Below, piece by piece: positions 1 through 7,944 of a stretch of DNA of 64,000 bases. The translations under genes and the position numbers were made by a program. The DNA is from Christensenella sp. UBA7703 (GTDB lineage Bacteria > Bacillota > Clostridia > Christensenellales > CAG-138), in NCBI GenBank assembly GCA_002482505.1, contig DLGD01000030.1, forward strand, positions 1,059 to 65,058. The letters run 5' to 3'. The stretch's first letter is position 1. Each line of letters opens with the position of its first letter. The notes under the pieces are model-generated. The model was not told the origin of the DNA, made no database searches, and saw only the letters and a list, made by a program, of their open reading frames with translations.

Positions 1-560
1 TCGCGCGCGCCTTCCGGCGTGCTCTTGGTGAGAATCGGTGTTTCGATTTCGAGGAAGTTCTGGGAGTCGAAATACTCCCGTGCGGTAAACGCGATCTTAT
101 GCCGCATGATGAGGTTTTTCTGCATCGCGGGGCGGCGCAGGTCGAGATAGCGGTATTTGAGCCGCAGCAGCTCGTTCGCCTTGCAATCGTCGGTGATTTC
201 AAACGGCGTGGTCTCGCTCTTGCTGAGGATTTTGAATTCGCTCACCAGCACTTCGAGTTCGCCCGTCGCCATGTTTTTGTTGATCATGTCGCCCGTGCGG
301 AGCACGAGCTGTCCGCGCACGGCAAGCACGAATTCCGAACGGATCGTGCAGGCGCGCGCAAAATCCGCCTCGCTCATAGTGTTGCTGTTGAAGACAATCT
401 GCATCAGCCCCGTGCGGTCGCGCAGCTGCACAAACACCAGCGCGCCCAGATCGCGGCGCACGTTTGCCCAGCCCATAAGGATGACTTCCTTGCCCGCGTC
501 GTCCTTGGTAAAGTCGCCGCAATATTTGGTTCGTTTCCAGCCGCCCAATAGTTCGCTCAT
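1..560 (-). CDS. aspS: Aspartyl-tRNA synthetase, N-terminal part (cut by window edge)
   Basis: Charges tRNA-Asp with aspartate in the cytoplasm. The visible part is about the first 186 residues, running off the low-coordinate edge. It begins MSELLGGWKRTKYCGDF and continues through the anticodon-binding OB fold (GWANVRRDLGALVFVQLRD, then NSNTMSEADFARA) into the start of the class II catalytic domain (LKYRYLDLRRPAMQKNL, then ETPILTKSTPEGARD), all typical of bacterial AspRS. The ATG at 558-560 has a GAGGAG ribosome site nine bases upstream. It lies 14 bases after hisS and is probably co-transcribed with it under the T-box upstream of hisS. Whether it is the discriminating or non-discriminating (Asp/Asn) type cannot be judged from the visible part. 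Confidence 0.95.
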   Translation of the reverse strand, partial: MSELLGGWKRTKYCGDFTKDDAGKEVILMGWANVRRDLGALVFVQLRDRTGLMQIVFNSNTMSEADFARACTIRSEFVLAVRGQLVLRTGDMINKNMATGELEVLVSEFKILSKSETTPFEITDDCKANELLRLKYRYLDLRRPAMQKNLIMRHKIAFTAREYFDSQNFLEIETPILTKSTPEGAR

Positions 561-574
561 ACTGTTTTCGCTCC

Positions 575-1837
575 TCAAATCATCAATTTCAGAATGCTAT
601 CCGCGTCCAGCGCGGTTGTGGTCTCGTTTCCGTCGCTCATGCGCTTGAGCTTTGCCTCCCCTTTGGCCAGCTCATCGCCGCCGAGCACGAGGACATAGCG
701 CGCACCGATCTTGTCCGCAAACTTCATCTGCGCCTTGACGCTGCGCCCGATGTGGTCGATCTCCACCTTCGCGCCGCCCTTGCGCAGGCTGTTTGCCAGT
801 ATAAATGCCTTCTCCTCCGCCTCCTCGCCCATGGAGGCGATATAGAGGTCGTAGCGCACGGGTTTCTCGATCTGGTAGCCGGTGTTTTCCAGCACGAGTA
901 GCAACCGCTCCATGCCGAGACCGAAGCCGACAGCAGGCGTGTGCGGCCCACCGATCTCCTCCACAAGCCCGTCATATCGTCCGCCGCCGCAGACCGCGCT
1001 CTGGGAGCCGATGCTATCCGAGGTGATCTCAAACACGGTCTTGGTGTAGTAATCCAGTCCGCGCACCAGCCGCGGGTCGATGACATAGCGAATCCCCATG
1101 CCGTCGAGCAGCTTGAGCAGGTGCTCTTGGTGATCCTTGCACTCGTCGCAGAGATAGTCGCCGATGATCGGCGCGCCGTTTGCGATCTTCTGGCAGCTCT
1201 CCACCTTGCAATCCAGCACACGAAGCGGGTTCGTTTCCAGGCGCACCTTGCAGGTTTCACAGAGTTCGTCATAGTGCCCGCGCAGGTAGCTCTTGAGTGC
1301 TTCGTGATACTGCGGACGGCAGGAAGGATCGCCGATGCTGTTGAGGCGAACGGTCAGCCCGCCGCAGCCGAGGCTGGAGAGCAGTTCGGTCGCAACTGCG
1401 ATGCATTCCGCGTCTGCGCTTGGCTTTGTGGAGCCGAAAAACTCCACCCCGAACTGATGGTGCTCACGCAATCTTCCCGCCTGCGGGCGCTCATAACGAA
1501 ACGTCGGGCTATAAAGGTAAAACATCTTTGTCGGCTGCGATTCGCCAAAGAGATTGTTCTCCACAAACATGCGTACCACTCCCGCCGTGCCTTCCGGTTT
1601 GAGGGTGACGGAGCGTTCGCCTTTATCTACGAAAGTGTACATCTCCTTCTGCACGATGTCCGTGGTTTCGCCAACGCCGCGCAGGAAGAGTTCTGTATGC
1701 TCAAACACAGGTGTACGTACTTCTAAAAATCCGTATTTTTTGACGATCTCCCGAATCCGTGCTTCCAAAAACTGCCATTGGTAGCTTTGCTCGGGGAGTA
1801 CATCTTTGGTTCCCTTCGGGGCCTTATAGGCTGCCAT
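575..1837 (-). CDS. hisS: Histidyl-tRNA synthetase
   Basis: Class II synthetase of 420 residues, normal length for the family. It begins with the characteristic MAAYKAPKGTKDVLP. Motif 2 is FRYERPQAGR at residues 113-122, and the histidine-specific GLDYYTK motif is at 260-266. Between them is the cysteine-rich insertion common in Firmicutes HisRS (CETC at 193-196, C210, C215, CDEC at 230-233), possibly metal-binding. The C-terminal anticodon domain follows. The ATG has a GGAGG site at normal spacing. It is the first gene after the T-box leader and is followed closely by aspS, an arrangement known in many Firmicutes. Expression is expected to rise when uncharged tRNA-His accumulates. Confidence 0.97.
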   Translation of the reverse strand: MAAYKAPKGTKDVLPEQSYQWQFLEARIREIVKKYGFLEVRTPVFEHTELFLRGVGETTDIVQKEMYTFVDKGERSVTLKPEGTAGVVRMFVENNLFGESQPTKMFYLYSPTFRYERPQAGRLREHHQFGVEFFGSTKPSADAECIAVATELLSSLGCGGLTVRLNSIGDPSCRPQYHEALKSYLRGHYDELCETCKVRLETNPLRVLDCKVESCQKIANGAPIIGDYLCDECKDHQEHLLKLLDGMGIRYVIDPRLVRGLDYYTKTVFEITSDSIGSQSAVCGGGRYDGLVEEIGGPHTPAVGFGLGMERLLLVLENTGYQIEKPVRYDLYIASMGEEAEEKAFILANSLRKGGAKVEIDHIGRSVKAQMKFADKIGARYVLVLGGDELAKGEAKLKRMSDGNETTTALDADSILKLMI

Positions 1838-1896
1838 ATCTGTCCTCCGTGTTTCGTTAAACCTCTTTATTTCCTCTATTATACCAGAAAACGGTA

Positions 1897-2161
1897 TAAA
1901 AAAAGCAGGTTCCGATCCTCTAGGGACGGGAAACCCGCGGTGCCACCCTGATTGAACGAACCGGCTGTCTTTGCCGCGTTCCTTCCGCTCATGTTCCGTT
2001 AACGCCGGAGGTACGTCGCAACTTTAGGCAAATCAGCTTGCCGTTTGGCCACGCGGTTCGCGGGTGCCGTTCATCCAACGCTCGTTTGCGAAACTCTCAC
2101 CAACCGTTTCACTCTCTTAGGCGATTGCGTGCGGACTACTCTCCCGTTCTCAACCTGTTTC
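1897..2161 (-). promoter_or_regulatory. T-box riboswitch leader of hisS-aspS
   Basis: The transcript strand carries the near-invariant T-box sequence AGGGTGGCACCGCGG at 1935-1949, which binds the tRNA acceptor end in the antiterminator. It is followed by an intrinsic terminator: an imperfect stem spanning 1908-1935 and a run of seven U at about 1897-1904. The 5' part holds Stem I-like elements (AGTA and GGTGAGAG blocks). A CAC triplet at 2064-2066 is a reasonable specifier codon for histidine, fitting the downstream gene, but I did not fold the RNA, so the specifier is an inference. By family knowledge, uncharged tRNA stabilises the antiterminator and lets transcription enter hisS. Confidence 0.93.
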
Positions 2162-2167
2162 TAGCAC

Positions 2168-2196
2168 ATTATAACGACGCGCGTTCCCGCTGTCAA
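2168..2196 (-). promoter_or_regulatory. Sigma-A promoter of the hisS T-box transcript
   Basis: Both hexamers match consensus: TTGACA at 2191-2196 and TATAAT at 2168-2173, with a 17-base spacer. Transcription would start near 2161, directly at the beginning of the T-box leader. It lies 37 bases after the hemZ stop codon, so hisS-aspS has its own strong start. Confidence 0.9.
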
Positions 2197-2232
2197 TCGT
2201 TTCCGGCACGTAAACGGCGCTTTTTGCCTGTG

Positions 2233-3690
2233 TTAAGCGAAAAACGTCCGTTTATCTTCGATCAGTCGATCCAGCTTGGCGAGATACGTCGGAACATCCT
2301 TCGGGCTCGGCAGGCGTTCAATCCGGTTTTGCCCGTGAAAGACGCGCTTTGTCATCGTCCCCGCGCCGTGGGAAAGAATGCTTGCGGTCTCCTCCATCAT
2401 GTCGATGTTGTAGACGCACTCTTTGCCCGGCAGAGCATAGCCGACGTTTTCCAGATTTCCGCTCATGTACTTTTGCCGGTACATATAATATGGTTGCATG
2501 CCCATTTGAGCCGCGCAAGCCGCGCCGATGCGCGTCATCTCCTCCGCCTCCGCCGCGCTGGAGAGCGCGTGCTCGTCGAGTTCCTTCTTGAGCGTGGACG
2601 AGCGCTTGATGGCAAGCGAATGCACGGTCAGGTTGTCCGGGCGCAATTCTGCGATTGCGTTGCAGCTCCGCTGCATATCGTCCGCCGTCTCGCCGGGCAG
2701 GCCTGCGATGAGATCCATATTGATCGAATCAAAACCGATTTCACGCGCAAGTTCATACACCCGCACGATGTCCGCGCGCGTGTGGCTCCTGCCGACGCGC
2801 CGGAGCGTTTCATCGTTCATCGTCTGCGGATTGATTGAGATGCGTCCGATGCCGTGCGATTTGAGCATCAGTAGCTTCTCTCGGTCGATGGTGTCCGGTC
2901 TGCCTGCTTCCACCGTCGCCTCGATACCAAAACTGTCGTATTGCGCGCGGATGAACGTAAGCAGCTCGTCCATCTGTCCCGCGCTGAGCGCGGTCGGCGT
3001 GCCGCCGCCCATATAGAACGAGCGAACCGAAAGCCCGTGTTCACGAGTCAACGTCGCGCCCGTCGCGATGTCGCGCTTTAGCACGTCCAGATATTGTGTC
3101 AAGCGATCCTGTTTCCCCAGCACTTCGCTCGGAAATGAGCAATACAGGCACTTCGTCTTGCAAAACGGAATGCCGACATAGATGTCAATCTCATTGGGCA
3201 GTACGGATCGGATGAACGGCTCCTGCACGGCGCAGATGCGCGCGGCAAGGCCGGTCTTTTCCGGCGAAACGTCGAACACGTTCAGAAAATTCTCACGCGC
3301 CGCTTGCTCCCCTCCCTCCTGCGAAAGCTCGCGAAAGAGCTTCGTCGGGCGGATACCGGTGAGTGAACCCCACGGAGTTGCGACGTCGGGATACATGCGC
3401 TTAAGCAGATGATAGCAAGCGAGTTTCAGCGCTCGCTTTTCGAGTTTTTTCTTTAAAAGAATAGAGGCGTTCTCGGAAAGATCGAATTCTTCTTTACACT
3501 CAACATCATTTGCTTTTGCAAAAGCGGTATAGTGTAGTCCGTTCTGCACAAGCTGCAGATCAAAAACGAATTCGGCAGCAACCGGATCGATCTCCTCCAG
3601 TAACACGATTTCCGCCAAACCGAGAAACAGCCGAATTTCTTCGGCTATGTCGTTTCGGTATTCCGTTCGGTTGGTGGAAATCGCAATCAT
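2233..3690 (-). CDS. hemZ: Coproporphyrinogen dehydrogenase HemZ-like radical SAM protein
   Basis: 485 residues, close to Bacillus HemZ (about 500). The radical SAM cluster motif CKTKCLYC gives cysteines 177, 181 and 184, preceded by DIYVGIPF and followed later by FYMGGGTPTAL, both typical of the HemN/HemW/HemZ superfamily. The long N-terminal region containing GSLTGIRPTKL (about 108-118) is specific to HemZ. Members are annotated as oxygen-independent coproporphyrinogen oxidases, but in heme-poor Clostridia the true substrate is uncertain. The gene follows the MBL hydrolase by nine bases and precedes the hisS promoter. The ATG has only a weak ribosome site, suggesting translational coupling. 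Confidence 0.88.
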   Translation of the reverse strand: MIAISTNRTEYRNDIAEEIRLFLGLAEIVLLEEIDPVAAEFVFDLQLVQNGLHYTAFAKANDVECKEEFDLSENASILLKKKLEKRALKLACYHLLKRMYPDVATPWGSLTGIRPTKLFRELSQEGGEQAARENFLNVFDVSPEKTGLAARICAVQEPFIRSVLPNEIDIYVGIPFCKTKCLYCSFPSEVLGKQDRLTQYLDVLKRDIATGATLTREHGLSVRSFYMGGGTPTALSAGQMDELLTFIRAQYDSFGIEATVEAGRPDTIDREKLLMLKSHGIGRISINPQTMNDETLRRVGRSHTRADIVRVYELAREIGFDSINMDLIAGLPGETADDMQRSCNAIAELRPDNLTVHSLAIKRSSTLKKELDEHALSSAAEAEEMTRIGAACAAQMGMQPYYMYRQKYMSGNLENVGYALPGKECVYNIDMMEETASILSHGAGTMTKRVFHGQNRIERLPSPKDVPTYLAKLDRLIEDKRTFFA

Positions 3691-3699
3691 AATTCTGGT

Positions 3700-4344
3700 T
3701 TACCAGCCGCGTCTGCGGCCAATCTCAACAAAGGGATTGTTATTGCGTTCGTGTTCCAGCGTGGTTTCTTCCTCGTGCCCGCAGTACACGTCAAAGTCGC
3801 CTTCCAGCGGGAAAAGCCTGTCCGCGATGGAATGATACAGCTCTTTTTCGCTGCCGCCGGGGAAATCCGTCCTGCCGGAGCCTTCCAGAAAGAGCGTGTC
3901 GCCGACGAAGAGTTTTCGTTCACTCTTGAGTGCGTAGCATACGCCGCCCTTGGTGTGCCCCGGGGTATGGATTACGTCCAGCGTCAACCCTGCGAGCGCC
4001 AAGGTTTCGCCGCCGTGCAGGAGAACATCCGGCTCAGCGGGTTTGACAAGGCTGCCCGTAAGCACCGCAAGGCTCATGCGGTTGCTCTTGAGCATATTTG
4101 CGTCCGCTTCGTGAATGTAGATCGTTGCCCCGTATGCTTCCTTCAGCGCGCGCACGCCGCCGATATGGTCAAAATGCCCGTGCGTCAGCAGAACTGCGAC
4201 GCAACGAAGCCCGTCCTTTTGCAGCGCGTCCAGCGCGGGCTGTGCCTCGCCGGGGTCGATGACCACAACGTCATTTGTGCCGTCTGCACCGAGAATGTAG
4301 ATATGTTCGCCCAGCGAGCCGCTGGTGATCTGCCGAAAATACAT
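3700..4344 (-). CDS. MBL-fold metallo-hydrolase (glyoxalase II-like)
   Basis: 214-residue metallo-beta-lactamase-fold enzyme. The metal-binding motif THGHFDH lies at residues 54-60, with later metal ligands in HTPGHTKGG, FVGDTLF and CGHEEET. The layout is that of short glyoxalase II-like thioesterases or hydrolases, and this family is regularly found between dtd and hemZ/hisS in Clostridia. The substrate cannot be read from the sequence. The glyoxalase II C-terminal substrate domain is missing, so hydroxyacylglutathione hydrolysis should not be assumed. It appears to have its own promoter (4388-4417) and to be followed directly by hemZ. Confidence 0.88.
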   Translation of the reverse strand: MYFRQITSGSLGEHIYILGADGTNDVVVIDPGEAQPALDALQKDGLRCVAVLLTHGHFDHIGGVRALKEAYGATIYIHEADANMLKSNRMSLAVLTGSLVKPAEPDVLLHGGETLALAGLTLDVIHTPGHTKGGVCYALKSERKLFVGDTLFLEGSGRTDFPGGSEKELYHSIADRLFPLEGDFDVYCGHEEETTLEHERNNNPFVEIGRRRGW

Positions 4345-4387
4345 GGGACATTCACTCCTAAAACAAGAAATCGTTCACCGCACTCTT

Positions 4388-4417
4388 AGAATAGCACAAA
4401 CGCTGGAGCTAGAACAA
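4388..4417 (-). promoter_or_regulatory. Candidate promoter of the MBL hydrolase-hemZ unit
   Basis: TTGTTC at 4412-4417 and TATTCT at 4388-4393 are 18 bases apart, followed by a GGAG ribosome site and the ATG at 4344. The spacer coincides with a 24-base element (4393-4416) that recurs in shortened form at 4449-4466 over the end of dtd. Confidence 0.55.
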
Positions 4418-4466
4418 TTTCTATAAATCCGTAAATAAGATTAACCCAAGCACAAGTGCTAGAACA
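4393..4466. repeat. Pair of related short elements at the MBL promoter
   Basis: On the plus strand, 4393-4416 and 4449-4466 both begin AGCACAA and both end GCTAGAACA. The second copy also contains the palindrome AGCAC-AA-GTGCT and includes the dtd stop codon. The first sits between the -35 and -10 hexamers of the candidate promoter. A two-site operator is possible, but no regulator is identified. Confidence 0.4.
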
Positions 4467-4905
4467 TTTTTTTAGAATCCAGCAATATCGTATGCGGTCC
4501 GTCGTTGACGAGGCGAACCTGCATATTTGCCTGAAACACGCCGTGTTGAACGGGAACAGTCTCGGAAATCTTCGCAAGCGCCGCCTCGTAGAGCGGAATC
4601 GCCTGCTCCGGTCGCGCGGCTTTGATGTAACTAGGCCTTTTGCCCTTTCGCGCATCTGCGCAGAGTGTAAACTGGGACACCAGCAGTACGCTTCCACAAA
4701 TATCTGCAACCGATAAATTGGGGATTTCATTTGCATCATCAAACACGCGTAGTCCCGTTACTTTATCGCAAATGTAGAGCATATCCTGTTCGGTGTCGCC
4801 CTCTTCAATGCCCAAAAATACGACGAGACCGCGACCGATCTCGCCGACAATTGCTCCTTCTACGGTGACCGAAGCGCCTGTTGTGCGCTGTACTACGGCT
4901 CTCAT
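4459..4905 (-). CDS. dtd: D-aminoacyl-tRNA deacylase
   Basis: 148 residues, standard length. It hydrolyses D-amino acids, and glycine mischarged on tRNA-Ala, from tRNA. The two active-site signatures are present: SQFTL in the middle and NDGPHT near the C-terminus, which corresponds to the cross-dimer Gly-Pro motif. The N-terminus MRAVVQRTTGASVTV is typical. It lies 56 bases downstream of rel, as in many Firmicutes, and is probably co-transcribed with it. Confidence 0.95.
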   Translation of the reverse strand: MRAVVQRTTGASVTVEGAIVGEIGRGLVVFLGIEEGDTEQDMLYICDKVTGLRVFDDANEIPNLSVADICGSVLLVSQFTLCADARKGKRPSYIKAARPEQAIPLYEAALAKISETVPVQHGVFQANMQVRLVNDGPHTILLDSKKMF

Positions 4906-4960
4906 GTGTTGTGTTTCTCCTGTTTTGCTGCCAATCCGCCATGATGGAAGCCCACTGCAA

Positions 4961-7138
4961 TTATTTATTCATGCGATAGACATCGCTAACGCACTTGAGT
5001 TTCTTGAGATTTCGGATAATGACGTTGAGTTGCTCCGTGTTGGCGACCTCGAACGTCATGTCGATGATATAGCGATCATCCGCCATCGGTTTGCCACTGA
5101 TGGACTGGATGCTCACATTCAGGCTCGAAATCTGTTGTGAAATCTGCGAGAGCGTGCCGGGGCGGTTCAATCCCTCAATCTGGAGGGACGCGTTGAACGC
5201 GCTCTTGGTATTAATCGCCCACTCAACTTCGATGATGCGATCCAAATCGCTTTGCAGATTTGCAACGTTGGGACAGTTTGCGCGGTGAACGGAAACCCCT
5301 CTGCCGCGCGTGACGTAGCCAATGATTGGATCGCCGGGCAACGGGTTGCAGCAATTGCCAAAGCGCACCGCCATGCCGGGATCACCCTTGACGATGATTC
5401 CGTTGACCGGCACATGCGTTTTACCCGTGTCCTCCGCGCCACCAGTGCGGATTTTTTCCGCAATCTCGGCGGCTTTATCGTCTTTCTTTTTCAGCTCCAG
5501 CAACTTATGCAGCACCTGGCTTGCGGACATTCCGCCAAAGCCGATTGCAGCATAGATGTCTTCGATTCCGCTGACATTCAGCCGCTCGACAAGCGGATTG
5601 ACAAACTCCGGCTTGGTTAAGTCGCTCAGCACAAAGTTCTGCCGTTTTGCGGAATCTTCCAGCATCTCTCTGCCACGGGCAACGTTGCCTTCGCGGTTCT
5701 CTTTTTTGAACCATTGGCGAATCTTGTTGCGCGCCGCCTGCGTTTTAACGATCTTAAGCCAGTCGAGGCTTGGCCCCGCCTGATTGTTAGAGGTGATGAT
5801 CTCCACAACGTCATTCGTCTTGAGCTTATAATCGAGCCGCACAAGCGCGCCGTTGATGCGCGAGCCCTGCGTATGGTGTCCGATGTTGGTGTGGATGCGA
5901 TAGGCAAAGTCCAGCGGTGTAGAGCCGCGCGGAAGGTCGATGATCTCGCCCTTTGGCGTGAGCACGAAAACATACTCGCCAAGGAAATCCTTCATGATGC
6001 TCTCGACGAATTCTTTACTGTCCTCGGTGGTATCCCGCGCTTCAATGACCTGTCTTAGCCAGCTGGTCTTACGATCGAGCAGGCTCTGCACGTTGCGCCC
6101 CTCTTTATACATCCAGTGCGCGGCGATGCCGTATTCCGCCGTTTTGTGCATCTCTTTGGTGCGAATCTGCACCTCAAACGGGATCCCGTTTGGCGCCAGC
6201 AGCGTGGTATGCAGCGAGCGGTACATGTTTGGCTTCGGGGTTGCGATATAGTCCTTAAACCTGCCTGGAAGCGGTTTCCAGCCCGCGTGAATCACGCCCA
6301 GCGCCGCATAGCAGTCGTTGACGGACTCAACGATGACGCGGATTGCGATCAGATCATAGATCTCCGCGATGCTGCTGTTCTGGCGTTGCATCTTCTTATA
6401 GACGCTATAGAGATGCTTCGGTCTGCCGCTGATGGTGGACTCGATGCCGGCCGCGGCAAGCTCTTCTTTGATGATACGCTTCGCGTTGTCCAGCGTCTCC
6501 TGCCGCTCCGCCTGTTTTTCGCGGAATTGGCGGCTGATGTCCGCATACTCTTCCGGCATGAGGTACATAAAAGAGAGGTCCTCCAACTCGCCTTTGATCG
6601 CGCCCATGCCGAAACGGTGCGCGAGGGGAGCGTAGACCTCCAGTGTTTCCTTTGCCTTTCGCATGCGCTTATACGGGTTACAGTACGCCAAAGTTCGCAT
6701 GTTGTGCAGGCGGTCGGCAAGTTTGATAATCACGACGCGTACATCCGCCGCGATCGCAAGAAAGAGCTTTCGAAGATTTTCCGATTGCTCCTGTTTTTTG
6801 GTAATATACGTCTGTTGTCCGCTCTTGGTCAGCTTCGTGACGCCGTCAACCAGCTTGGCTACTTCCGCGCCAAACTGCTCTTCGATATCGGCAACGGTGA
6901 TGTTGTCCCCGTCCTCCACCACGTCGTGCAGCACGGCGGCGGTGACGCTGGACGCGTCCATGCCCATGTCCATGACGAGGCGCGCGACCTCCAGTGGGTG
7001 CACCACATACGGTTCGCCGGATTCACGCAGCTGCGTCGAGTGTGTTTGATATGCAAAATCGACCGCACGGCGAAACACCTCCGTCTGTTCCGGAGAATAT
7101 TTCTTGGAAAACTCTTGAACCAGCTCTTGCATATCCAT
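4961..7138 (-). CDS. rel: Bifunctional (p)ppGpp synthetase/hydrolase Rel
   Basis: 725-residue long RelA/SpoT homologue controlling the stringent response. The N-terminal hydrolase domain has an intact HD motif (HDVVED, 71-76). The synthetase domain has RFKD at 293-296 and YRSLHTT at 306-312. RxKD at this site is the form found in bifunctional enzymes, whereas synthetase-only RelA has ExDD. A TGS domain follows (about 390-455, EYVFVLTPKGEIIDLP), then a Cys/His-containing region (CCNPLPGD) and a C-terminal ACT domain (about 650-725). The ATG at 7138 has AGGAGGTG upstream. It has its own promoter (7209-7238) and is separated from apt by a strong terminator, so it can be expressed independently of recJ-apt. 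Confidence 0.96.
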   Translation of the reverse strand: MDMQELVQEFSKKYSPEQTEVFRRAVDFAYQTHSTQLRESGEPYVVHPLEVARLVMDMGMDASSVTAAVLHDVVEDGDNITVADIEEQFGAEVAKLVDGVTKLTKSGQQTYITKKQEQSENLRKLFLAIAADVRVVIIKLADRLHNMRTLAYCNPYKRMRKAKETLEVYAPLAHRFGMGAIKGELEDLSFMYLMPEEYADISRQFREKQAERQETLDNAKRIIKEELAAAGIESTISGRPKHLYSVYKKMQRQNSSIAEIYDLIAIRVIVESVNDCYAALGVIHAGWKPLPGRFKDYIATPKPNMYRSLHTTLLAPNGIPFEVQIRTKEMHKTAEYGIAAHWMYKEGRNVQSLLDRKTSWLRQVIEARDTTEDSKEFVESIMKDFLGEYVFVLTPKGEIIDLPRGSTPLDFAYRIHTNIGHHTQGSRINGALVRLDYKLKTNDVVEIITSNNQAGPSLDWLKIVKTQAARNKIRQWFKKENREGNVARGREMLEDSAKRQNFVLSDLTKPEFVNPLVERLNVSGIEDIYAAIGFGGMSASQVLHKLLELKKKDDKAAEIAEKIRTGGAEDTGKTHVPVNGIIVKGDPGMAVRFGNCCNPLPGDPIIGYVTRGRGVSVHRANCPNVANLQSDLDRIIEVEWAINTKSAFNASLQIEGLNRPGTLSQISQQISSLNVSIQSISGKPMADDRYIIDMTFEVANTEQLNVIIRNLKKLKCVSDVYRMNK

Positions 7139-7208
7139 TGTTCAACACACCTCCTCCCGCTTTATTACGCTTAGCGGGTAAACCCAAACACACTGGGAAT
7201 TAGGCTAT

Positions 7209-7238
7209 AGAATACCGCCTTTTCCTGCCGCAAGTCAA
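7209..7238 (-). promoter_or_regulatory. Promoter of rel
   Basis: TTGACT at 7233-7238 and TATTCT at 7209-7214 with an 18-base spacer give a start near 7202 and a leader of about 65 bases before the rel ATG. Confidence 0.65.
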
Positions 7239-7333
7239 CCATCGCAGGGAAAATTTCAGAATTCCTTCGCAATCGGTCGAATTCTTTTCAACAGAAGCGT
7301 CTTTTCCTGCAAGCACCTGCGGACAAAAAACCC

Positions 7334-7368
7334 CGAAAATCGCACCAGCCTTATTTTCGCCTGGCTGG
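7334..7368 (-). other. Possible H-type pseudoknot between apt and rel
   Basis: On the minus strand the order is CCAGCC (7368-7363), CGAAAAT (7359-7353), GGCTGG (7350-7345), ATTTTCG (7340-7334). The first pairs with the third (6 bp) and the second with the fourth (7 bp). The two stems interleave, with linkers of 3, 2 and 4 bases, the geometry of an H-type pseudoknot or of two exclusive hairpins. GGGG and a run of six T follow. It lies downstream of the apt terminator and upstream of the rel promoter. It fits no riboswitch class I recognise. Confidence 0.4.
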
Positions 7369-7386
7369 CTTCCATAAGTAGAAAAA

Positions 7387-7406
7387 ATCAACGGCGAACC
7401 GTTGAT
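7387..7406 (-). terminator. UUCG-loop intrinsic terminator after apt
   Basis: ATCAACGG, loop TTCG, CCGTTGAT, followed by TTTTT on the minus strand. A perfect eight-pair stem closed by a very stable UUCG tetraloop, about 20 bases after the apt stop codon. Confidence 0.92.
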
Positions 7407-7427
7407 CTTTCTGCCTGTTGGCTTTTT

Positions 7428-7943
7428 TTAATACTGCATCACAGACTGCACATCATACCCTGCCAGCGGTGTGCGTCCGTCAAACTCCGAACTCAGCTCA
7501 ATGGCAAACCGCAGGCCGACCACTTCGCCGCCCGCCTGCTCGACGAGCTTGACGGTCGCCAAGGCGGTGCCACCGGTCGCCAACAGATCGTCTACGATGA
7601 CGACTTTCTGCCCCGGCTGAATAGAATCCGTGTGGATTTCCAGCACGTCTGCGCCATACTCAAGTCCATACTCATAACGCATGGTCTTGCAGGGCAGCTT
7701 GCCCGGTTTGCGTGCGAGCACAAAGCCTGCGCCAAGTGCATAGGCAAGCGCCGCGCCGATGACGAAACCGCGCGCTTCGGGTCCGATGACGAGATCGACC
7801 TGACGATCCCGCAGGGAATCCGCAATGTTCTCAATCAGTGCATGATAGCCATCTTTATCCTTGAGCAGCGTGGTGATGTCGCGAAACAAAACGCCCTTTA
7901 TCGGGAAATCCGGGATGCTGCGAATCTTCTCTTTTAAGTCCAT
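7428..7943 (-). CDS. apt: Adenine phosphoribosyltransferase
   Basis: 171-residue purine-salvage enzyme making AMP from adenine and PRPP. The PRPP-binding signature VVIVDDLLATGGTA is at 114-127, and the N-terminal IPDFPIKGVLFRDIT is characteristic of APRT. The ATG lies one base after the recJ stop codon, and its GGAGG ribosome site is inside the last recJ codons, so translation is coupled. The recJ-apt-rel order is common in Firmicutes. Confidence 0.96.
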   Translation of the reverse strand: MDLKEKIRSIPDFPIKGVLFRDITTLLKDKDGYHALIENIADSLRDRQVDLVIGPEARGFVIGAALAYALGAGFVLARKPGKLPCKTMRYEYGLEYGADVLEIHTDSIQPGQKVVIVDDLLATGGTALATVKLVEQAGGEVVGLRFAIELSSEFDGRTPLAGYDVQSVMQY

Positions 7944-7944
7944 G

